Positions 1 through 5,866 of a stretch of DNA of 6,525 nucleotides are shown piece by piece. Position numbers and translations under genes: made by a program. The notes beneath the pieces are model-generated. The model did no database searches. It saw nothing but the letters and a program-made list of their open reading frames with translations, and was not told the DNA's origin. Each line of letters opens with the position of its first letter. Positions within the stretch are counted from its first letter, which is position 1. The stretch comes from Pyrinomonadaceae bacterium. GTDB lineage: Bacteria > Acidobacteriota > Blastocatellia > Pyrinomonadales > Pyrinomonadaceae. The DNA is taken from contig JACDAW010000349.1 of assembly GCA_013695245.1 (NCBI GenBank), forward strand, positions 1-6,525, read 5' to 3'.

Positions 1-962
1 ATGAAGTGCCGCTCGCCTTTCACGATCAAGGACTCGATGAGTTAGTCGTGCAAAAACTCGGACTCGCCGCGCAACACTCCGCAAGCGATCTCACGCGCTG
101 GCGCGAACTCGTCGCCACGGTGCGCGATCCCGCAAGCGGCGAGGTCACCATCGGCATTGTCGGCAAATACGTTGAGCTTGAAGATTCTTACAAATCACTG
201 CGCGAGGCTTTGACGCACGGCGGCGTGGCAAACAATTTGCGCGTTAACGTGCGCTGGGTTGAGTCGGAAACTTTGACGAACGACGCGGACGAAGATCATC
301 TCCGCGACTTCGATGCGATCCTTGTGCCGGGAGGCTTCGGGCGGCGCGGCATCGTCGGAATGATCCGCGCCATATCTTACGCGCGTCGTTCGGGCACGCC
401 CTACTTCGGTATTTGTCTCGGAATGCAAACGGCCGTCATCGAATACGCGCGCTCTGTCTGCGGACTCACGGGCGCGGATTCAACGGAATTTGACGAACAG
501 GCGGCGCATCCTGTGATCTTCAAATTGCGCGACCTTGTCGGCGTCGAAGAGATGGGCGGCACGATGCGACTCGGCGCGTGGGTCTGCAAGCTTGCTCCCG
601 AAAGTCTCGCGCAGAAAGTTTACGGCGGCGCAAGTGAGATCAGCGAACGTCATCGTCATCGCTACGAATTCAATCCGCAGTATCGCAGCGAGTTGGAAGA
701 AGCCGGACTCGTGTTTAGCGGTGAATCGAGCGACGGGCGTTTTGTGGAGATGATTGAACTGCCGTCTGAGGTTCATCCGTGGTTCTTGGGTTGTCAGTTT
801 CACCCGGAATACAAATCGAAGCCGCTTGCGCCCCACCCGCTTTTCGTTTCGTTCATTCGCGCAGCTCACGAAAATCGCTTGCGCGACAGGGCGGCGACGA
901 ATGAGAGCGAAAAGAGGTTGTCGCCATTACCGGAGCGGGCAATCGTCACGGGCGACGATTAA
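1..962 (+). CDS. pyrG: CTP synthase, C-terminal part (5' end outside window)
   Basis: CTP synthase makes CTP from UTP, ATP and glutamine in the cytoplasm, the last step of pyrimidine nucleotide synthesis. The reading frame (codons from base 3) is already open at the left edge, and the first residues (VPLAFHDQGLDELVVQKL) match the end of the synthetase domain, so roughly the first 40% of the protein is missing. The class I glutamine amidotransferase domain is complete. Its nucleophile Cys lies in GICLGMQ (codon 414-416), and the His and Glu of the triad lie in CQFHPEYKSKP (about 801-809). The GGTMRLG loop (about 555-575) and the VPGGFGRRG oxyanion region are also typical. A polar tail of about 30 residues follows the last domain helix and is probably disordered. 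The GTG at base 6 is internal, not a start. The stop is 960-962, followed by an inverted repeat. Identification is very secure. Confidence 0.97.
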   Translation, partial: EVPLAFHDQGLDELVVQKLGLAAQHSASDLTRWRELVATVRDPASGEVTIGIVGKYVELEDSYKSLREALTHGGVANNLRVNVRWVESETLTNDADEDHLRDFDAILVPGGFGRRGIVGMIRAISYARRSGTPYFGICLGMQTAVIEYARSVCGLTGADSTEFDEQAAHPVIFKLRDLVGVEEMGGTMRLGAWVCKLAPESLAQKVYGGASEISERHRHRYEFNPQYRSELEEAGLVFSGESSDGRFVEMIELPSEVHPWFLGCQFHPEYKSKPLAPHPLFVSFIRAAHENRLRDRAATNESEKRLSPLPERAIVTGDD

Positions 963-974
963 GCCGTAAGAAAT

Positions 975-997
975 TTCTTTACACGAAATGTAAAGAA
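975..997. promoter_or_regulatory. Perfect 9-bp inverted repeat (TTCTTTACA-CGAAA-TGTAAAGAA)
   Basis: The arms at 975-983 and 989-997 are perfectly complementary around a 5-base spacer, 12 bases after the pyrG stop. A T-G pair (974/998) can extend the stem by one. It is not a canonical intrinsic terminator: the stem is AT-rich and is followed by a purine run (GAAGAAAAAAGG) rather than by T residues. It could be an operator for a dimeric regulator (half-site TTTACA), an RNA hairpin protecting the pyrG 3' end, or a 5'-leader structure of the downstream hydrolase gene. The symmetry is seen directly; the role is inferred. Confidence 0.5.
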
Positions 998-1035
998 GAA
1001 AAAAGGAGATGCTCTTTCGTTATCATCTCGCAGAC

Positions 1036-1040
1036 GAGGA
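1036..1040 (+). promoter_or_regulatory. Shine-Dalgarno site that decides the hydrolase start
   Basis: GAGGA lies seven bases before the ATG at 1048, which is good spacing. A stronger-looking AAGGAG at 1003-1008 directly abuts the upstream in-frame ATG at 1009 with no spacer, which is poor for initiation. This favours 1048 as the real start. Confidence 0.6.
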
Positions 1041-1047
1041 AAGAACA

Positions 1048-1983
1048 ATGAGATCAAAATCCACGCCCTGCCTTGTGCATAAACTTATTGGTGTTGCGCG
1101 CGCGCTAGCAATAATCGGCGTAATTTTATTTGCAGGGAATCTCTGGCAGGCGAGCGCCGCTTCAAACGAGAGTTATGCGCGCGGTGAACGGCGCGACCGC
1201 TACGCGAAGTTTGATGGAATGCGTGTGCATTACGAGGATTTCGGAAAGGGAAACGAAGCGCTCGTTTTTGTTCATGGCTGGACGTGTAGCGCCGATTTCT
1301 GGCAAATGCAAGTGCCCGCGTTCTCGAATCGAATGCGCGTGATCGCCATTGATCTTCCCGGCCACGGCGCAAGCGACAAACCGAAGATAGCTTACACGCA
1401 AGATTTGTTTGCGCGCTCGATTGAGTCGGTCTTGCGAGACGCAGGAGTGAAGCGCGCCACACTCGTCGGGCACAGCATGGGCACGCCCGTCGTGCGGCAA
1501 TTTTATCGCCTTTACCCGAAAAGGACGCGCGCCCTCGTTTTCGTTGACGGATCATTGCGCCTTATCGCGCCGCGCGCCGCGATGGAAAACTTTTTCGCTC
1601 CGTTAAAAGGGGTGCAATACGAAACGGCGATGAGCCGAATGGTTGACGCGCTTCTGGGCGCGCGAATGCCTTCGGAGTTGCGCGCCGAAGCCCGCGCCGC
1701 GATGCTTGCCACGCCGCAACACGTCGTCGTCAGCGCGGGCGAGAGTATGCTCAACGAAGCGATCTACAAACCGGATCGCATTAACGTACCCGTACTCGCC
1801 ATATTCGCCCGCTCGCCTGCGTGGCCGAGGGACAATGAAGCGTTTTACCGGAGTCTGGCGCCGAATCTTGATTACCGAATGTGGGATGGCGTCGGGCATT
1901 TTCTGATGATGGAGAAGCCGCAGGAGTTTAACGAGGCATTGATGGAGTTCCTCGTGCGAAACAAGCTCGTTAAGAACAAGTAA
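1048..1983 (+). CDS. Exported or membrane-anchored alpha/beta-fold hydrolase
   Basis: A serine hydrolase of the alpha/beta fold; the substrate cannot be told from sequence. With the start at 1048 it is 311 residues. Residues 1-37 form a signal peptide: a Lys/Arg/His-containing n-region, a hydrophobic core (LAIIGVILFAG), then QASA|AS as a possible signal peptidase I site. It may instead remain as an anchor. The oxyanion-hole motif is VHGWTCS (about 75-80), followed by DLPGHGASDKP. The nucleophile elbow is GHSMG (Ser143). The catalytic His is in GVGHFLMMEKP (His284). The usual acid after the penultimate strand is not at its standard spot: VPVLAIFARSPAWPRD offers only Asp262 a few residues late, with Asp167 after LVFV as an alternative. 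A Ser nucleophile argues for an esterase- or lipase-like enzyme rather than a haloalkane dehalogenase or epoxide hydrolase, which use Asp. A 13-residue longer form from 1009 is possible but would bury the signal peptide. The stop is 10 bases before the kinase gene, so the two are probably co-transcribed. Confidence 0.88.
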   Translation: MRSKSTPCLVHKLIGVARALAIIGVILFAGNLWQASAASNESYARGERRDRYAKFDGMRVHYEDFGKGNEALVFVHGWTCSADFWQMQVPAFSNRMRVIAIDLPGHGASDKPKIAYTQDLFARSIESVLRDAGVKRATLVGHSMGTPVVRQFYRLYPKRTRALVFVDGSLRLIAPRAAMENFFAPLKGVQYETAMSRMVDALLGARMPSELRAEARAAMLATPQHVVVSAGESMLNEAIYKPDRINVPVLAIFARSPAWPRDNEAFYRSLAPNLDYRMWDGVGHFLMMEKPQEFNEALMEFLVRNKLVKNK

Positions 1984-1993
1984 AAGCAATTTT

Positions 1994-4147
1994 ATGCTTC
2001 TATGTCCGAAATGCGGTCGCGCGTTTCCGCCGGACTTGCAAGAGTGCCCGGAGGACGGCGCGCGCTTGCAGACGGACGCAACCGTTGCGGGTGAAACAAA
2101 AGTTGATCCATTAATCGGCCGCGTGCTCGATGATAAGTATCGTCTCGATGAGCGACTCGGCCAAGGCGGAATGGGCGCAGTTTACCGCGCGACGCACTTG
2201 TTGATTGATCGCCCGGTCGCCGTTAAAGTTTTGAATCACCGTTTCGTGACGGATGAAGCGGCGCGCGAGCGTTTTCGTCGTGAGGCGCGCGCGGCGGGGC
2301 GTTTGCGTCACACGAATGCAGTAGCGGTAACGGACTTCGGGCAGACGGCGGACGACACGGTTTATATCGTGATGGAGTTGCTTGAGGGACGCAGTCTGCG
2401 CGAACTCCTCGCCCTTGAAGCTCCGCTTGACCCAGCCCGCGCGACTTCTATTATGTTGCAGGTGGCGGCTGCGGTCGCCGCCGCGCACGAAAGCGGAATC
2501 ATCCACCGCGATCTCAAGCCCGGCAACATCTTCATCGTCCAACGCCCGCACGCGCCGCCCATCGTCAAAGTGCTCGACTTCGGAATCGCCAAACTAATGG
2601 CGGAAACGGCGGATGGCGGAGAAGTTTTGAATACTTTGACCGAAGCCAATGCGATGATCGGCACGCCGCGTTACATGTCGCCTGAGCAGTGCGATGGCGC
2701 GGCGCTCTCACCTTCATCCGACGTCTATAGTCTCGGCATCATCCTTTACGAAATGTTGACGGGCATAACTCCCTTCACGGGCGCAAGCCCGCTCGCCGTT
2801 GCGCTCAAGCATTCATCGGAAGCGCCGCGCGCGCCGCGCGAAATCAATTCAAGCATTCCGCCACAGCTTGAAGCTGTCGTGCTTCACGCGCTTGAAAAAA
2901 ATCCTGCGAACCGCCCCGCAGATGCCGGAGCTTTTCGCCGCGAACTGCACGCAACGGCCGAACAACTCGGATTAGAGCACGCCGCCGGTTTCACGCAGCC
3001 GACGATGGAGATGTTGCGCGACGCGGGCACGCAGACGCCTTCCGGTCGTTTAGTGATTGATATTGAACGCCTGCGCGAAGCGCGCGCCAGTGCCGTCGCG
3101 CCCGCCACGACAATGCAGAATGCAAAGACTGCCGACACAGCCGAAGAGCACGTTCAACGAACACTAGGTTTGCCCGCAAACTCTCCGCCGCGCGAATCAA
3201 ATTCACCGTCCGCATCGCGTCTCAACATTCCTTTCAATTCTTCGTCAAGAGATTGGCGAGCCTCGTTGCGCAATCCGCTTGTGCTCGGCGCGGTTGGTTT
3301 GGCGGTTGTTTTAATCGCAATCATTGTTGCTTTAGCGTGGCGTTCCTTCTACGCGTCGCAAGCATCTGCGAGCGCGAATGATGAATCAATCGGGCGCACG
3401 CTTGCGACATCAGGCGAGCCGCGCAACGAAAAGGTCGCGCCACGCGAGCCGCGCACGGCGGCAGAGTTCTACGAACGCGGAGCATACAGTTTCTCGACGC
3501 GAGATTTCGATGCGGCGGCGCGCGATTACGAAAAGGCGTTGGAGTTGCAACCGGAGTTTCCCGAAGCGCACAATCGTTTAGGACGCGCGCTGCTTGCGAA
3601 GGGACAATTTAGAGAAGCGGCCAATGAATTTCGTAAAGCAATCGAGCAACGTCATGGCGATTACCCGACTGCGCACTACAATCTCGGTTTTACGTTGCAA
3701 CAACAGCGTGACGCTTTCAATGCCTTAAACGCCTACAACGAAGCGATTAAGAGCGCGGGAGGCAACTACCCGGACGCTTATTACCAGATTGGTCTGCTGC
3801 AATTTGAGCTGCGACACTACGCCGAATCCGCCGACGCGCTTCGGAAAGCTATCGAGCAGAACGGCGGACGCGACCCGGAGGCTTATTTCAAACTTGGCCT
3901 CTCGCTTATCAGCCAAAAAAAGATGGATGAAGCGGAGCAGGCATTTCGCACAGCCGTCGAGCAGCGCGAAGGCAATTTTGCCGAAGCGCACTATAATCTC
4001 GGTTTGCTTTATGACGAACGTGATCGGCCGGAAGATGCGATTCGTGAGTATGAAATCTATTTGCAACAACAGCCCAACGCCTTCAACCGACGTTTGGTAG
4101 AAAACAGTTTGAGTCGTTTGCGGCGTCGCTCCGCCGCGCGTTCGTAA
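1994..4147 (+). CDS. Membrane Ser/Thr protein kinase with Cys-rich N-terminus and TPR C-terminus
   Basis: A Hanks-type (eukaryotic-like) kinase of 717 residues that would phosphorylate proteins on Ser/Thr. Domains in order: a short metal-ribbon-like motif at 4-25 (CPKCGRAFPP...CPEDGARL, with Cys4, Cys7, Cys18 and Asp21 in the fourth position); the kinase domain at about 50-320; a Pro/Ser/Thr-rich linker to about 425; one membrane helix at about 428-449; and six TPR units at about 488-695. Kinase residues are complete: glycine loop GQGGMGAVY (56-64), ATP Lys78, helix-C Glu97, HRDLKPGN with catalytic Asp173, DFG Asp195, and the activation-loop end GTPRYMSPEQ (223-232). It should therefore be active. 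Topology inferred from the single helix puts the kinase in the cytoplasm and the TPRs in the periplasm, as a sensory or scaffold part. The ATG at 1994 lies 10 bases after the hydrolase stop with no clear ribosome site, which suggests translational coupling. The architecture is common in Acidobacteriota and Myxococcota; the target and signal are unknown. Confidence 0.95.
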   Translation: MLLCPKCGRAFPPDLQECPEDGARLQTDATVAGETKVDPLIGRVLDDKYRLDERLGQGGMGAVYRATHLLIDRPVAVKVLNHRFVTDEAARERFRREARAAGRLRHTNAVAVTDFGQTADDTVYIVMELLEGRSLRELLALEAPLDPARATSIMLQVAAAVAAAHESGIIHRDLKPGNIFIVQRPHAPPIVKVLDFGIAKLMAETADGGEVLNTLTEANAMIGTPRYMSPEQCDGAALSPSSDVYSLGIILYEMLTGITPFTGASPLAVALKHSSEAPRAPREINSSIPPQLEAVVLHALEKNPANRPADAGAFRRELHATAEQLGLEHAAGFTQPTMEMLRDAGTQTPSGRLVIDIERLREARASAVAPATTMQNAKTADTAEEHVQRTLGLPANSPPRESNSPSASRLNIPFNSSSRDWRASLRNPLVLGAVGLAVVLIAIIVALAWRSFYASQASASANDESIGRTLATSGEPRNEKVAPREPRTAAEFYERGAYSFSTRDFDAAARDYEKALELQPEFPEAHNRLGRALLAKGQFREAANEFRKAIEQRHGDYPTAHYNLGFTLQQQRDAFNALNAYNEAIKSAGGNYPDAYYQIGLLQFELRHYAESADALRKAIEQNGGRDPEAYFKLGLSLISQKKMDEAEQAFRTAVEQREGNFAEAHYNLGLLYDERDRPEDAIREYEIYLQQQPNAFNRRLVENSLSRLRRRSAARS
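3455..4078 (+). repeat. Array of six TPR units within the kinase gene
   Basis: Six tandem tetratricopeptide units. The conserved Gly of the first helix recurs at residues 496, 530, 565, 600, 635 and 670, a pitch of 34 and then 35 four times. The motifs are YERG, NRLG, HYNLG, YYQIG, YFKLG and HYNLG. At DNA level, 20 bases at 3671-3690 and at 3986-4005 (encoding AHYNLGF/L) differ at one position only, exactly 315 bases (three units) apart. TPR arrays bind peptides or proteins. Confidence 0.9.
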
Positions 4148-4190
4148 ATCGGCGCATTGATTTTAGCGACGCACGAAGCGAATTGAATTT

Positions 4191-5042
4191 ATGAACGAAG
4201 GAACAAAAGAGATTCGATCTTTTAAAATCGGTGGTGCGACTTTCGGCGACGGTCGGTTGACTGTCATCGCCGGGCCATGCGTCGTCGAATCGCGGGAACA
4301 CTCTTTGAAAATGGCGAGCGAGTGCTCGGCAGCCGCGCGTCGTGTCGGACTTGATTACGTTTTCAAAGCATCGTTTGATAAAGCCAACCGCTCATCCTAT
4401 AAAAGCTTTCGCGGGCGCGGGATGGAATACGGACTCGAAGTATTGCAGGAGGTGAAGGAAACTTACGGTGTGCCGGTGTTGACGGATGTGCATACGGTCG
4501 CACAAGTCGAGCCTGTTGCGGAAGTCGTTGACATATTGCAAATACCCGCGTTTCTTTCGCGGCAGACTGACCTGATCGAAGCGGCGGCGCGCACAGGGCG
4601 GGCGGTGAACGTCAAGAAGGGACAGTTTCTCGCACCTTCGGATGCGCGCAACATCGTCGAAAAAGCGCGTCACGCCGGATGCGAAAAGCTGTTGCTCACG
4701 GAGCGCGGCGCATCGTTCGGTTACAACAACCTAGTGGTTGACATGCGCTCCTTTCCCATTATGCGAAGTTTCGGCGCGCCCGTCGTGTTTGACGTGACGC
4801 ATTCTTTGCAACTGCCGGGCGCACTGGGCGATGCAACCGGCGGGCAACCCGAATTCATCGAACCGCTTGCGCGCGCTGGGGTTGCTTGCGGCGTTGATGC
4901 CGTCTTTCTCGAAATACATGATAATCCGTCTGGAGCTCTCTCCGACGGCGCAAACGCGCTGCCACTCGCCCGTTTTGAATCGTTACTCGAAACGCTGCGC
5001 GACATTCATGAGGTCGCAGTGCGGCGGCATGACAGGCTTTAG
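4191..5042 (+). CDS. kdsA: 3-deoxy-8-phosphooctulonate (KDO-8-P) synthase, metal-dependent type
   Basis: KdsA condenses phosphoenolpyruvate with arabinose-5-phosphate to KDO-8-phosphate, the precursor of the KDO in the inner core of lipopolysaccharide; it acts in the cytoplasm. The 283-residue length matches the family (E. coli about 284). Family motifs are present throughout: IAGPCVVES (26-34), FKASFDKANRSS (58-69), FRGRGMEYGL (73-82), VLTDVH (96-101), IPAFLSRQTDL (118-128), NVKKGQFLAP (140-149), TERGASFGYNNLVVDMR (170-186), FDVTHSLQLPG (200-210) and EIHDNPSGALSDGANAL (241-257). Cys30, His204, Glu241 and Asp252 form the metal set, so this is the class that needs a divalent metal rather than the E. 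coli type with Asn at the Cys position. The ATG at 4191 has only a weak upstream GAAG, 12 bases away. It follows the kinase by 43 bases with no visible terminator. kdsA commonly sits beside pyrG; here two genes separate them. Confidence 0.97.
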   Translation: MNEGTKEIRSFKIGGATFGDGRLTVIAGPCVVESREHSLKMASECSAAARRVGLDYVFKASFDKANRSSYKSFRGRGMEYGLEVLQEVKETYGVPVLTDVHTVAQVEPVAEVVDILQIPAFLSRQTDLIEAAARTGRAVNVKKGQFLAPSDARNIVEKARHAGCEKLLLTERGASFGYNNLVVDMRSFPIMRSFGAPVVFDVTHSLQLPGALGDATGGQPEFIEPLARAGVACGVDAVFLEIHDNPSGALSDGANALPLARFESLLETLRDIHEVAVRRHDRL

Positions 5043-5111
5043 CGGAAAACGAATAAATAATCGTATCCCAAGTTGCATCTGACAACGTCCGTGCCCTGAA
5101 GTTTTAAATTG

Positions 5112-5759
5112 ATGAACACCGAAGTTTTACTCCGTAAAGACGCTTATGCTGCGGGTGTGCGACGCGGGCGTTATTTACAATATATAACCATCATGTGGAA
5201 TTCGCTCGAAGCGATCATCGCTGTCGGAGCGGGATTGCTCGCGGGAAGTGTTGCGCTTATAGGCTTCGGGGTGGATTCGCTGATCGAGGTTTCATCGGGC
5301 GCGGTGTTGCTGTGGCGGTTGGCGGGTGGTGAGCGGAGGGAAGCAATGGCGTTAAAACTCGTCGGCGCTAGTCTGCTGTCGCTTGCCGCTTATGTCGGTT
5401 TTGATGCTGCAAAATCTTTGATCGCGCATGAAGCGCCGGAGGAAAGCATCACGGGCATTGTGCTCGCCGCTCTATCGCTAATAGTAATGCCGCTTTTAGC
5501 GCGGGAGAAGCGGCGGGCGGCGGCGCACCTTAACAGTCGCGCGATGGTGGCTGATTCGCGTCAAACAGATATTTGCGCTCTTCTGTCAGCGATTCTCCTA
5601 ATTGGGTTGTCGCTTAATTGGCTTTTCGGTTGGTGGTGGTGCGATCCGGTGGCGGCGCTAATAATGATTCCGATCATTATCAGAGAAGGTTTGGAAGCGT
5701 GGCGCGGGAAAGCTTGCTGCGGCGGTGAGACATGCGCGGAAGCACATCTCGGCCGTTAA
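5112..5759 (+). CDS. Short cation-diffusion-facilitator-like membrane transporter
   Basis: A 215-residue integral membrane protein resembling the transmembrane domain of cation diffusion facilitators, which export divalent metals such as Zn, Co or Cd by proton exchange. About six helices can be seen, near residues 23-44, 46-70, 81-105, 112-130, 153-173 and 175-192. Candidate metal-binding residues are Asp55 and Glu59 in VDSLIEV (the DxxxD position of helix 2) and Asp148/Asp153 in ADSRQTD (the HxxxD position of helix 5, where the His is a Ser). Asn30 and Glu33 in helix 1 and Asp178 in WWWCDP add charge in the membrane. The large cytoplasmic C-terminal domain of standard members is missing; instead there is a short tail with Cys-Cys and Cys (ACCGGETC). 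The chosen ATG directly follows an in-frame TTG at 5109 and has GAAG ten bases upstream. It lies 69 bases after kdsA and has no evident link to lipopolysaccharide synthesis. The fold is fairly secure; the transported ion is unknown. Confidence 0.82.
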   Translation: MNTEVLLRKDAYAAGVRRGRYLQYITIMWNSLEAIIAVGAGLLAGSVALIGFGVDSLIEVSSGAVLLWRLAGGERREAMALKLVGASLLSLAAYVGFDAAKSLIAHEAPEESITGIVLAALSLIVMPLLAREKRRAAAHLNSRAMVADSRQTDICALLSAILLIGLSLNWLFGWWWCDPVAALIMIPIIIREGLEAWRGKACCGGETCAEAHLGR

Positions 5760-5766
5760 CATATAC

Positions 5767-5783
5767 AAGGTTTTTAAAATCTT
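5767..5783. promoter_or_regulatory. AT-rich 17-bp imperfect dyad before the last gene
   Basis: AAGGTTTTTAAAATCTT reads nearly the same on both strands around the central T at 5775, with one mismatched pair (G5770/T5780). With no loop it cannot form a stable RNA hairpin, so an operator or promoter element in the AT-rich gap would be the natural reading. The TAAAAT inside it resembles a -10 box, but no properly spaced -35 is visible. This is weak evidence from symmetry alone. Confidence 0.25.
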
Positions 5784-5866
5784 CCTCTTTCAAGAATGCG
5801 TCAGTTACTTTCAGCGCAGCGATGAAAACCAAAGCTAATATTACTGCACGATTTATCCTTGTCTTC

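Noticed and set aside
6..962. Treating GTG at base 6 as the start of a 318-residue protein
   Set aside because: The frame is open to the left edge and the encoded residues match the interior of CTP synthase; the true start lies outside the window.
975..1008. Intrinsic terminator after pyrG
   Set aside because: The hairpin is AT-rich and followed by purines, not by a T-tract; on the minus strand only a short T-run follows. I keep it as an inverted repeat of unknown role.
1085..1555. 156-residue minus-strand open frame across the hydrolase gene
   Set aside because: Arg-rich, low-information translation lying wholly opposite a clear alpha/beta hydrolase; a shadow frame.
2111..2551. 146-residue minus-strand open frame across the kinase domain
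   Set aside because: It lies opposite highly conserved kinase motifs and has no domain signal of its own.
5073..5109. Possible sigma-70-like promoter before the transporter (TTGCAT and TTTAAA)
   Set aside because: The spacing is too long (24 bases) and the -10-like element almost touches the start codon.
5796..5825. Nine-codon frame (MRQLLSAQR) ending in an ATGA overlap with the ATG at 5822
   Set aside because: It could look like a leader peptide coupled to the last gene, but it has no ribosome site, no regulatory residue run, and the 5822 start is itself doubtful. Probably chance.
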